Position numbers and translations under genes: made by a program. Shown here in pieces: positions 27,101-37,978 of a stretch of DNA of 64,000 nt (its first letter is position 1; every line of letters starts with the position of its first letter). The notes below the pieces were generated by a model, which saw only the letters and a program-made list of their open reading frames with translations, was not told the DNA's origin and ran no database searches. Source of the DNA: Vanessa cardui (taxonomy: Eukaryota; Arthropoda; Insecta; Lepidoptera; Nymphalidae); assembly GCF_905220365.1 (NCBI RefSeq), contig NC_061138.1:12539814-12603813 (forward strand), written 5' to 3'.

Positions 27101-28561
27101 TTAAAAAAAAAAAAATAATAATTAATATACGCGATTCAAATCCGGTATAGCTAGTTTAATTTGAATAAAGTATATTTTGATTTTGATATTAAATCTTATA
27201 AGATTTTAATATTATAACAAAACAATGCATATTTTTCTCCTAAATCAATGATTATAAAATATTTGGATATATTTCTTATCATTTTCTATTCATTGCTTTA
27301 ATTTTTGTAATAATTAATTGAAAAAAGTGCCAAATATATTTAAGAAAATTATATGTTAAATATAATTTATAAATTAACACAATAATTTAGTGAATATAGT
27401 TTATTATTTATGAACAACCTTTTTGATATTAAATAATATCAAAGTGTCAATAATAGACCTTGTTACCCAATTTTCATTTTTGTTTTATTTTGTCCAGGGT
27501 ACCAGGTATGACAATTGCTACAGATATTATCTGTGGATTTCCGACGGAAACGGAAGAAGATTTCAATGATACTATGACTCTATGCAAGAAATACAAATTC
27601 CCTTCTCTGTTCATAAACCAATTCTTCCCTAGACCGGGGACCCCTGCCGCTAAGATGCAAAGGGTGAGTTAACATTGGTGAATGTATCAAGAAAATTTGG
27701 ACGTATACTTAAAACTCTGTTGTAATTCTAAACTTAAAACATTTTTTAAAAAAACAACATAAAAATAAAGAAATACACAGAACATGGTATACAACCTAAA
27801 TAAATTCATTTTTTTAGTTTTGTTTACAATAGGTAATTCTGTTGGTGAGTGATGACCACCAAAGTGATGACCAAGTGATGACCATGAGTTTTTTTTTTTA
27901 TCGAGAGGAAAACTTTATGTGTAAGCATGAAATTCGGCCCTATATGCTATCAACTCGCCACCGCCTACAGATTTTTGCACAGATAATTGCACAGGCGCTT
28001 TAAGAAATATTAAATATTGTCTACATTACAATGCGTCTGTCACTTTGGTCACTAAGATGTCATGTTTTTTGTGGCTGTAATTCCCCTGGCCCACTCACAC
28101 TTTCGTAATAAAAATGAATAAAATAACCTGATAATTAATTAACTATTTTAAATTTTCAGGTACCAGGACAAGAAGTAAAAAAACGTACAAAGGAACTGTC
28201 CGAATTTTTCCGATCGTACGAACCGTACGGTCACAAAGTAGGCGAAGTACAAGAAGTACTTGTCACGGATATATCACACGATAAAAACTACTACGTCGCC
28301 CACAATGAGTTCTACGAACAGGTTCTAGTGCCCAAGGAAGATAAGTACATGGGCAAAATGGTCACCGTCAAAATAACAAGCGCGACGAAATTCTCTATGA
28401 TGGGACAGCCCATAGACAAACCAAAGATGGCGGGCTTGACGCAACCCTTGAAGAAAGGTGAGGTGTCAGGATTAAGGCGGGAAAACAAGATGGCGGTGCC
28501 GATACCGATTGTAATGCTTTTGTTCGCGGTTATAGTGCGATTGATCTGGATTTTCTTATAA
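24146..28561 (+). CDS. Cdkal1: Cdkal1: threonylcarbamoyladenosine tRNA methylthiotransferase
   Basis: CDS = join(24146..24320, 24606..24780, 24899..25056, 25412..25678, 25989..26154, 26647..26754, 27498..27663, 28160..28561), 538 aa, all phases consistent. It is a radical-SAM methylthiotransferase that converts t6A37 to ms2t6A37 in tRNA-Lys(UUU). The N-terminal MTTase domain has its three cluster cysteines at about C70 (TWGCAHNNSD), C106 (LNSCTVK) and C135 (VAGCVPQ). The radical-SAM triad CLNQCTYC is at C212, C216 and C219. Further conserved blocks are LTSEDTG(T)YGRDIG, TNPPYILEHL, TDIICGFPTE and NQFFPRPGTPAAKM. A TRAM domain follows (GEVQEVLVT to about VTVKI), then a C-terminal hydrophobic anchor (VPIPIVMLLFAVIVRLIWIF), matching the ER tail anchor of animal Cdkal1. 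The start at 24146 (MPGAVSEFIDDIEDL) matches the family N-terminus (…LLDDIEDIV); an in-frame ATG-like start upstream at 24068 is not needed. Intron 3 uses a GC donor. Human CDKAL1 is 579 aa, so this is slightly shorter, mainly in the C-terminal linker. All key residues are present. Confidence 0.95.
26936..27158. repeat. Long palindrome of Penelope-like terminal sequence in Cdkal1 intron 6
   Basis: Left arm AAACTAGCTATAACGGATTT ... AACATCCCGACGTTT is answered by AAACGTCGGGATGTT ... AAATCCGGTATAGCTAGTTT; arms about 80 bases, centre near 27060. The same arm sequence begins the Penelope-like fragment at 54250, so this is probably a head-to-head terminal repeat of that family. It lies in the intron between the 26754 and 27498 splice sites. 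Confidence 0.7.
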
Positions 28562-28600
28562 TGTTATTGTAAATATACTGTTGTATAGATTTTATTTAGT

Positions 28601-28606
28601 AATAAA
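28601..28606 (+). terminator. Poly(A) signal of Cdkal1
   Basis: AATAAA lies 40 bases after the Cdkal1 stop codon, followed by an AT-rich tract. This would give a very short 3' UTR. Confidence 0.6.
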
Positions 28607-29360
28607 CTATTTTTATAAGTTACTTGCACACAACCTTTTATTTAAATTTTATTCCTATTAACAATATAATTTGAAAGGAAAACATTATGAAGATGATGAA
28701 AAAAAAAAATTTATGATATAGGATATGATATTATCAATTTAATTATTTCATTTCATTACCCGAATGAAACATATTCCGAAAGCTAAAACGTTAACTTTGA
28801 AAATGCAAAGAACGTATAGTACAAAGGGTAACATGCCAATCACCGATTAAGACAACAAAAAAAAAATATAAAAGTTGTTAACTACTGAACAAATAATGTG
28901 GCTTTCTTATATTCCAACTAAAATATCCATAATATTTTTTGGTACTATTCAGTGGCGGTGCCACCGGTGCCCAGGCACATGGCGTAGACTCTTGGGGGCG
29001 CAGAAGAATAGCCAGACTGGGCAGGACTATTGTTTTTTCGTTTTGCTCTTGTTAAGATGCCGCTGAGCCCCTAGTACTCGATTCCAATACAAACTTACTT
29101 CATGCTAGTATCATTAAAAACATATTTCGCGCTCATTTTTTTGGCAGCGCACGAGCGTATTTGTGTTTAATGTTTATCGTAAATGGGCAACGCATTTGCA
29201 GTAGTGAACTTACGATTTTAGTGAGTGAGACAGTAAAATAGGCAAAGAGTCTGCTGAAATAGGGCGCAGTTATAGAAGCACGCAAAGAGCGCAGAAAAGA
29301 CTATTTACGGCACTGGAACTATTAGCAGTTTATCCTTTAATTGGGCACATTTGACTGGTT

Positions 29361-29511
29361 ATATGTATATATACGTACATATTACTGGTTAATTGTTCTC
29401 TTTCTTGGTTTTCTTAACCTTATAACCACTGGTTATATGTACACTATGTACACCGTGAAGAAAACCAAAAAAGAGAATAATTAACCAGTAATATGTACGT
29501 ATATATGTATG
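29361..29511. repeat. Inverted repeat, about 52-bp arms
   Basis: Left arm at 29361-29415 (TATACGTACATATTACTGGT, CTCTTTCTTGGTTTTCTT) and right arm at 29457-29511 (GAAAACCAAAAAAGAG, ACCAGTAATATGTACGTATA) pair with only a few mismatches across a spacer of about 41 bases. Confidence 0.8.
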
Positions 29512-30466
29512 TCTTAAGCGGCTAATTATATACCATGATGGCTCCAGTGTTTAGATCAGATTGCAGGTTCAAAGGGTAAGGAAGGTAAACTCAGTGAGAT
29601 TCTTTACGTGATTAATATGTTTATATCCAAAAACACCGCCGTCCACAATGGCAGTGAAAGAGTTTTCTTTCTTCAATCGAGAGGAAAATTGTGTGTAAGG
29701 ATGAAATTCAACCCTATGTCCTACCATCTCGAATTGGAGCAGTGTAACCGAATGAGCAAAAACTTCTCCTTGAGAGGAAAGGACGTGAAGAAACCCTTTT
29801 AATTTTACAAAGTTATTTATTTATTTATTTAAAAGACACAACATCGGCATACACACAATAAAATAGTAGTTAATAAAAGAACATCAGACTTATTCTGTAT
29901 GGTACACCATTACAGGCGTGTACGACACTTGCTACAATAAAAATACAAAAATGAAAACAAACATAAATTAAACACAAATTTTAATGAAAATTACAGCTAA
30001 CTAATCGCACTAAAATAAACTTAAGAAAATATAAAAAACATACAATTTAATTAAAAAAACTAAATGAGATAAAATTTAAATTAAACTAAGACTAAATAAC
30101 AGAATTTTTTTTTTTCTTAAACTTAGGTAATGTATCGTGGAAGATGTCAACATCATTTGTAGGACCAATTTCATTGTAGGTATTTACTATACGGTGTATA
30201 GGTGAATGTTTGCCAACATTTGTTCTAACTCTTCTCATTGAAAATGGTTTGGAAATAGGGAAAGGGGCTTAGTACGCGGACCGCGGCACAGATAGGCAAA
30301 CTTCTGACAATATATCTATTAAGCACTAGGGCGATTTCTGACCATGAAATTATTTTCGAATCTCTTTTTTGTATCATAAGTTTTCATGTTATCCACGTAA
30401 ACTTAAAAATCATCCCGTAAATATATCAGATTGTATTTGGATATTTTTCGTCATCAAACAATTATG

Positions 30467-30722
30467 CAGGGTTATTGATAATTCGACGTATATCCGTTAG
30501 GAGGTGATAAGGGTGACTATTTGCAATAATTTAAACCCCTATATGCATAGTGCAAAAATTAACCATTTTTGAGTTATCACGTTTTTTAGATTTTTTCAAA
30601 ATTTGTCAAAAATGCTAAATTTTCAAAAATATATTTAAAAATAATTATCAACTTAAATCATTTTTTTTCTTCTCAACCCTATCGCCTCCTAACGGATATA
30701 CGTCAAATCATCAATAACCCTG
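30467..30722. mobile_element. MITE with CAGGGTTATTG inverted termini
   Basis: 256 bp; termini CAGGGTTATTGATAATTCGA and TCATCAATAACCCTG, with the inverted match extending through ATATCCGTTAGGAGG. Inner sequence is AT-rich. No convincing target duplication. Confidence 0.75.
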
Positions 30723-31629
30723 TATACACATGAACGGCAATTAATTATGGATTTGAACTGAGGACTTATCGTTAATACCGATGGATTCAATTCATTAAAC
30801 TGCCACAGATATTAAATATCTATAATATTGAATGATCTATTTTTGTTTAAAATATTTTCTCAATTCGCTTACTCGGTTTTCGCGGGCGTTGCGCAATGGG
30901 TTAAGTAATTTTTATTATATTGTATAACGACTAAGTACTCAACGGTCCAATAAACGCAAATAAAAGATTGAAATAGGTAAACTATTGTCTGTTTTATTTA
31001 TAATACAAATAAGTGAATTTGAAACGGTTAAGATCTAGCAAAATTGTGTCTAGGGCGTAAATATTAAAAAAAAAACACTAAATTTCAAATTATTTAAAAG
31101 TAGAATCTGGTAATTCTGAAGTTTGTTCCAAAATCAAATTAATAAAAGTTTAGAAGCAACCGTCGCTTATTTTAAACTTATCAGCCTTCTTCATAATATT
31201 TAGATATTATGTCAAAATATTCCATTGAATAATATATTTTAACAATAAATATTAGTGTTCGCTTGGTTTCATGCACTACTTTCAATTTTACTTTTTGTTT
31301 AGTCCTTATGAAATTATACTGAAATTCTTTCAATGAAATCAACAACTTGACTATGACAACTTTACTTTGAATAAAATTTCCAAAAAATAAATACTTCAAT
31401 AGGCTTGAAATGAAATCTCCGGTCCCTTGGACGTGAGCGTGGGTTACGCTTGTTGCTTAAGGACGATGGAACCCAAAATTAAGGGCAAACTGAACCTTTG
31501 TACTAAAAAATAACTATAAACTTACAATTTGTTTGTTTAACAACTCGTATTTCGTACTAAATATGTACAGGTTTGAAACAAAGAGCCATCCGACACAATT
31601 CCGCTCTGCTGCCTCTATTCACTCGATAT

Positions 31630-31667
31630 TATATAAGATTACCTCGCATCCGCCCCTCACTCAGTTG
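31630..31667 (+). promoter_or_regulatory. TATA box + arthropod initiator of the xylose isomerase-like gene
   Basis: TATATAAG at 31630-31637 is followed by TCAGTT at 31661-31666. The A of TCAGT (31663) is 33 bases from the first T of the TATA box, the spacing expected for a focused RNA polymerase II promoter with an arthropod TCAGT initiator. It predicts a 60-nt 5' UTR ending at the ATG at 31723. A strong TATA-Inr pair is more usual for regulated or tissue-specific genes than for housekeeping genes. Confidence 0.7.
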
Positions 31668-31722
31668 TAGGATACATTTATGAGAGAATTACATAGTTCT
31701 AAAGGGAAAATATTATTGAAAC

Positions 31723-34700
31723 ATGTCGTACGCTCAGCCTGGGGGTAAGAGACAGAAGGTCCGAGAAGTGAGAGGCGCTGATAACGTTGATTATTTTCAA
31801 GGTAAGAATAACTAGCTATAATATCAGTTTTAACGTTGAATATTACTTTGTATTGCTATTTTAAAGGGAGAAATTGTAAGAGGCATAATATTATAGATGA
31901 TACGGTTTTTGCCCTGTTAATGGTGTGACTTATCCACTATCAGTGCCATGGATTTTCTACATAAGATCATGTAGATAAATATACTCTTTTAAATATATAG
32001 TGGCAGAGGCAGATTTACAAATCTGCCGCTAGTAGGCTATTCAATTTTTGCCGCCCCTACTTTTTTCTAATATTTATGATTTGTGTTCTATCGTCCTCAT
32101 TACATCGGTTTTTGTCCCGTTATTAGTATGATTATAAACTAGGTGATATTTCTGTCAGTTACTAGATTAGTTTTCCAACCCGCTATGTACTGACGAATAT
32201 ACGGATTATGGACGTAATGTGTATATATTATGTATGATAATAAGTTATTTTTTAATTTAATAATAAGTTTTTTTTTATACATATAATAGTAAGTTTTTTT
32301 TTTAATTTCTGTAAGATAATACATGACAATTTTGGGCTAAATTTGCCGCCCCTCTAAATCTGCCTACTTAGCCTATACAGAAAGAGGTTTTCTTGTATAT
32401 TGTCTATTTCATGAGTTCTCTATTTAAACTTAATTTTTGTTACAAAACAGAACACCATTGTAATTGTCATTTTTGTTTAATAAAGTAAGGGTATATAAAT
32501 GTTATGATTGACAGCAACAGCTCTAGATATCTGAAGTAAGGCAGTGACTTATTTTTATTGACTGTTACGATACTACAATTATATTTATTCAATGTTAATT
32601 ATATTTTAGGCATAGAGAAAGTAGAGTATAATAACATGGCAACATCGACGGATACAAATAGTTACCGTTACTACAACAGTAGTGAAAGGGTTCACTCTAG
32701 AAGCATGGAGGACTGGCTTAAATATAGCGTTTCGTTGACAGAATTTAGATATAATGGTATGAAAAACACATTTTTTATTTAAATACAATTTAATTGACGT
32801 TCCTTTACAAATATAATTATAAATTTTCATTAAGGTTCAGACACACAAGGCAGGCCAACGTTCTGTCGTTCTTGGGATGACAGCTCTAACACCATAGACA
32901 ATTACAAACGTTGCATCAAAGCTTTTTACGATTTCTGTACTAAACTTGGCATCAAATACTGGACCGCATTCGATACGGATTTAGTTCCGCAGACAGATAA
33001 CTGGGAGGAGAACAAATCCAATTGGGATGAAATTGTTGAATATATAAGTGAATTGTCGCAAAGAAGCCAAATTAAATTGATGTGGTTGGCGCCTGATTTA
33101 CATTCGCATCCGAAGTGAGTATTAATGAAATAAACAATAGTATATGTTTAATTTTGCCGGTTTTTTGATTTATTCTCATTTTGATATTAGTATCTGAAGG
33201 CTTATAAAAAACAAAATCCAGGTAACTGGTTTGAGAAAAAATAATAACAGTGATTAATAACATTATTTATTACCTATGTGAATTAGTCTTTTTACTTATT
33301 GGCCTTCCGAAAATGGAAACTATTTGTATAAAGTATATAATTATTAATTTCGTTATACAAGAGCTAATGATTTATTAATATAATCAATAATTTATAGATA
33401 TATATCAGGTGCATTCACGAGTAACGAGGCATCAACGTTCGTGCAAGCGGCGACACAGATAAAAAAATGCTTAGAAGTGTCACAGCGTTTGAACGTGGAA
33501 TGCTTTCTCTTATGGCCATACAGAGAAGGCTACAACGCCATATTCCAGACAGAAGTTGCCAAGGAAATAAAATTATTCTCAAAACTTTTAAAAATAACCG
33601 CAGAATACAGAGACAGGCTTAATTATAAGTGTCAATTGCTTATAATGCCGTATTACAGCAGCTTTGGAAAGAATTCAGGCGGTTATGGTAATTTAACATG
33701 GCAACCCCAAAACACTTGGAACGGGGATATACTGAACCGCTATATGTGGGATATCACGAGTTGTTTATACTTTTTGAAGTTCCATAACTTGGATCGTTAT
33801 TATAAAGTCTGTACTCCGCCTGGACACCACATGTATATGGCTGGCGTGTAAGTAAACTCTACTATGTACTACTAAAAACTTTAGTATAGTTATATTATTA
33901 AAGTTATTCATTTCGGGATATTTTTTATTTTTGTCCGGTAGAGCTCGATATTACGACATTATATAAAAATAACCATTTTAATTTAAAATCTTTGATTATG
34001 TATGTATGTGTATTGTATATAGGGAACAGTTGTAATAAAATATATACTGTTTAAATTTATGTTCGCGTAAATTATGACATACAAACATATAACATTACGA
34101 AAGGCATTATTTATTATGTACGGAAACACCTATTTTTTCGATTTTAAGAAACTAAATGTAAAATAAGAGGTAGTTTTATTTGTTATCTTACATAATGCTA
34201 CATTATTATATTATTATTGACTTTGTTTTTACTCAACGCAGCAATCTTGAAGATTTTACAATTAAAAAAATTTAGTTGTCTATAAAATATTATTTTCTTC
34301 AACAGATACAACATGTTCGGTGGTGTTGCCATAACCAATCAGTTCGATCAATCCGACATCAAAACCATTACATTGATGATGAAATGTATCATAGATCAAG
34401 TAAGTGAGTCAGTGTAACAATAAACACAAGGGACATAACATTTAGTTCTATTTCCCATTGATGATGAAAAAGATAATTATTTTTTCTAACGGTGGATCTG
34501 CAGTCACCATCAAGTCTATCGATCAAAATTAAAAAAAAGTAAAACTGCTTTAATTTCTAATAGATTATGTAAAACAAACAAAGTTTAAGGATGCCATTTA
34601 ATGAGTCGGTCTTTCAATCCAATTTGATTCGATACGAGAATTAAATTATTCCATCTTCCCCTTTTAGCTAACAGTGAATCTTAAGCCAATGTTTTCCAAA

Positions 34701-36258
34701 CATTCAGTATGCCATGGTATTGTAGCATAACCACAGCGAGATCACTCAATGTGAATTGACTTCCCTATCCGAATAAATCCATACCAGTCGCTCCACTAAT
34801 CAGACGGGACATACTAAGCAATATTTTAAAGGCGGTTTTTGGAATGTTCCTGTTATAAAATAATGCATTGACCAAAGATAATTAAACCCCTTAACTATTA
34901 TATTATATTATACTGTCCTGGGCAAAAATTCTCTCTAATGCTAAATATGCATGTGTTAGAATTTTTTTTTTTTACAATTACAATTGCTTTTACAATTACT
35001 TTTTAATCGTCATTTAACAACTATTAAGTGAAGCTACTAAATGTTATCATTTACATGCAAGTCCTACTAATTGTACGTCGTCTTGAAGTCACAACCGTTT
35101 CAAACGATCCACAATTAACAAACGTCCTACGGTAAAAATTTAGTAAGCAATAATAGTTCTTAATGTTGTAAATATATTCTATTGTTTCCACAGAGTTCAG
35201 CTCCTTCTGGTGGGATCAATCTAAGGATAGTTCCGAAACGCGATTGTGACCTCCGTGATCTGATGACGTCACAGGTCAAGTACATCGACGCTCTCGCGAA
35301 AGGTTTGAGGGTAGCCTGTAACGTCATTTCTGAACAAGTCTTCGTGAAACACATACAGGTAAGGGTTTGAAAAAACGTTTGAATTTGAATTTTATAAAGA
35401 TCTTTAGTTGATAACAGGAAAGAGAGAAAGACAGAATTGTCTCTGTACATTTCATTTCATATTAAAGTTTTTTTGTCTTTTCTTATTGATCTAACGGCCT
35501 GTGAAAAAGGCCGCAATTTTAATAAAAAAATCCTTTTGAATAACCACAGGCATAATATACGAAGCTCATATAAACATACATATAAGCTTCCGATAAAATT
35601 ATGTATTTCATATAATCGTAGAATCCGTTACTTTTTTTTCCATACTATACAATATTGTCAGTATTTCTTGTTATCAAACAACTCATAACGTTCATGGTTC
35701 TCTTTCAGCAACGTTACGCTTCGTACTACAGCGGTATCGGCTCTCGTTTATTGTCTGGCGACGTTTCCATCGAAGAGTGCGAAGAATTTTACAAGTAAGA
35801 CAACTTAACTTACCGTAATTTGTTACATAATTAGTTAACGTAAACAACACACAACACAACGTAAGTTTTTACACACTTACCAAAGATTATACGGGATTTC
35901 GACCTTCGAAGTTTATTTAGGATGTTTCTATTTTGTACCGACAAGCAGGTTGAGATAAATAAAAACCTCTTCTCCAAACCGCTTAATTACAAAGAAAAAT
36001 TTTATTTGTAAGGTAAGAAAATTTTTTTTAAAATATAATATTGTTTTCTTGAATAATGTTTTTGTAGGTAAAAGTATTGGTCGAACAAAATCGTCCGTAG
36101 ACTTATTTTTAAGAGAAATACACTAAAGAGGTTTTATTTAAAATAACATTTATTTTTATTTCAGAAAAAATCAAGCTACCAGTGAAGTAATTTGTACGAA
36201 ATCCGAACACTACAATATGGTATTTCAACGCTATTTAGATACATGCGATCATGTATAA
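31723..36258 (+). CDS. Xylose isomerase-fold protein lacking the catalytic residues (predicted pseudoenzyme)
   Basis: CDS = join(31723..31801, 32610..32756, 32835..33114, 33398..33847, 34306..34399, 35194..35358, 35709..35794, 36165..36258), 464 aa; every junction is GT-AG with matching phase. Similarity to class II xylose isomerase runs along nearly the whole length: SYRYYNSSERV (XI: FRYYNPEEV), SWDD, DEIVEYI, IKLMWLAPDLHSHPK (IKLLWGTANLFSHPR), GAFTSNEASTFVQAATQIKK, YREGYN (GREGYE), LKFHNLDRYYKV, SGGINL (GGLNF), YIDALAKGLRVA, QRYASYYSGIGSRLLSG (ERYSSYDSGIGAKI). Against E. coli XylA numbering, the catalytic His101 is Phe121 and Lys234 is Tyr254. Metal ligands Glu232, Glu268, Asp307, Asp309 and Asp339 are Met252, Pro309, Ile328, Asn330 and Arg361; the segment carrying Asp296 is shortened by about 20 residues. 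Only Asp104 (Asp124) and His271 (His312) appear kept. The reading frame is open with no stops and the splice sites are intact, so it looks like a maintained protein. Binding of a sugar or another role is possible but not shown. Family call is strong; loss of isomerase activity is inferred. Confidence 0.88.
32001..32372 (+). mobile_element. hAT-type MITE, truncated copy in intron 1 of the xylose isomerase-like gene
   Basis: Shares GATTTACAAATCTGCCGCTA, TTTTGCCGCCCCTAC, GGGCTAAATTTGCCGCCCCT with 7861-8206 and 58342-58710. The 5' end is scrambled and the 3' terminus (AAATCCGCCACTG) is missing. Confidence 0.7.
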
Positions 36259-36477
36259 GTTTTATATTAATCGTATCATGTCTGCCTGGTAAAGTATAAC
36301 AAGTTAAATATGGGAAGAATTATATTCACGAAATTTGAAATGTTTAATACAGAGACTAGACCATGGATACTTAAATTTTATATCTAAATATAAAACCTTA
36401 AAAACAAGTTATTAAAGTTTAGTTATTAAATTTTAAGTTGAATTCTTGTTAAACATAATTTTAAATATTCATTCCCA

Positions 36478-36483
36478 AATAAA
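36478..36483 (+). terminator. Candidate poly(A) signal of the xylose isomerase-like gene
   Basis: AATAAA 220 bases after the stop codon at 36258; first clear canonical hexamer downstream. AT-rich context makes chance matches likely. Confidence 0.4.
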
Positions 36484-37110
36484 AAAAATCTTTTAAATGA
36501 TATAGTAATCAAATAATTGTATTAAATGTTTGTCGTACATATTAAATAATACGAAACGACAGACTAAAGAAGTTACCCACCGATATTAGTAATTAGTAAA
36601 TGTTTGTTTTAATATTTTATTATATTTGCACAAAACTGGCAACATTTATAATTTAATGTTTGTTTATTTTTCATTTAATACATAGGATTTTAAAGATAGT
36701 TTTTAGTTAGGTAAGGTTAGTTTTGTTTTGTATAAGTATGTGTCACAAGATATGTATTATAACAATTATATATATTTGTACAGACATAATTAACTTAATG
36801 CTATTGATTCCTACTTTCTACCTGTGATACTTTTTATGCGTATCAGCAAAACTACACATTCATTTAGATTGTAAGATAACATAAAAAGAACAAGCGATTT
36901 ACGTTTATTATGTAAGGTCGATTTGTATTTTGTTAAGACAAAATACGTTTTAATAAAATATTATTACGCTTAATTAATATAATAGGTTAACTAAAATTAA
37001 GGTTTTAATCAATCATAATTCACTTTGTTTCAATTTCAAATCATTATGTAAAAACAAAAAGAATTTTTTTTTTGTTAAAACAATTTAATTAAGAGGCACG
37101 AAGGTAATTA

Positions 37111-37443
37111 TATAGTACGAAACAACTTAGATGTAGCATCGGCAAATTCAATAAAACCGATGACCGTCGATTTATACAACCAACAGCTCTCTATCGCGCC
37201 ACTCGACACTATTCGTCGCTATAGATTCTCGTGTTAGTTCAAGCTGAGTAAGTAAGTGCATGTAAATCGACGTGATAAATTGACGAATATATTAGATCAT
37301 ATGATATTACAAGTTATTACGTTTGTGTAAAGATCATATTCACATAAGAAATTAATATAGATTATTTGGGATGACGTACTTAATTCGGATGTGATCGATT
37401 TTACGAATTTGCCTATGCTACATTTAAGTTATGTCGTACTATA
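37111..37443 (+). mobile_element. Palindrome-ended MITE (copy 2)
   Basis: TAGTACGAAACAACTTAGAT at the left and TTTAAGTTATGTCGTACTAT at the right; core as in copy 1. Confidence 0.75.
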
Positions 37444-37939
37444 ATTCTGTAGATACATAAGTATATTATTATGCTTTTGAGCTTTGTTTTTTATTATACT
37501 TTACATTAATCATTTGATAAAAAAAATTCCAATTGTTTTTTTCTCCAATCATTCAAAAATTTACAATTAGTTCTGGTGATAGAAAATTGTTACAAGTTGT
37601 AAGCTCTAATATTCAATTGATCGGTTAATTTGACCAGTTCATATTTCCTTAACGTTTATTCTGCGAGTTAAATAATAATGTCATATTTTGTTACTCGCAC
37701 TTATAATCTGTGATACTACCGAAATGTGTTCGATAGCCTAAATGTTAATTCAGTAATAGATAATCTACACTTTAAACAGATTTTACTCTTTTAATTCTAA
37801 ATACATTTAGAATATTTTATAAGGTTATTTTAAGTCTTAATATTGGAAATGAAACTAACAATAAATATAAGTTTTTTATTTAATAAGGTGATTTTTAAAA
37901 TACGTTGAACGCTTAAATGCGCAAACTTATTTGCACAAC

Positions 37940-37978
37940 TAAGCGTGGGAATTTACAGGCTGTTGTTGTTGTTGTTGT
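37940..37978 (+). repeat. SINE 3' tail fragment
   Basis: GGGAATTTACAGGCTGTTG followed by a (TTG)n run: the tail of the Metulj-like SINE. Confidence 0.6.

Larger units (their letters stand above)
28607..31629. other. Intergenic region Cdkal1 / xylose isomerase-like gene
   Basis: No gene supported. Holds a segment starting with hAT-like CAGTGGCGG at about 28950 (other end not found), an inverted repeat (29361-29511), and a TIR element (30467-30722). A 63-codon ORF at 29608-29802 contains repeat-like sequence. Confidence 0.5.

Noticed and set aside
28950..29320. Possible further hAT element starting CAGTGGCGGTGCC
   Set aside because: Only one terminus resembles hAT; no matching end or 8-bp duplication found.
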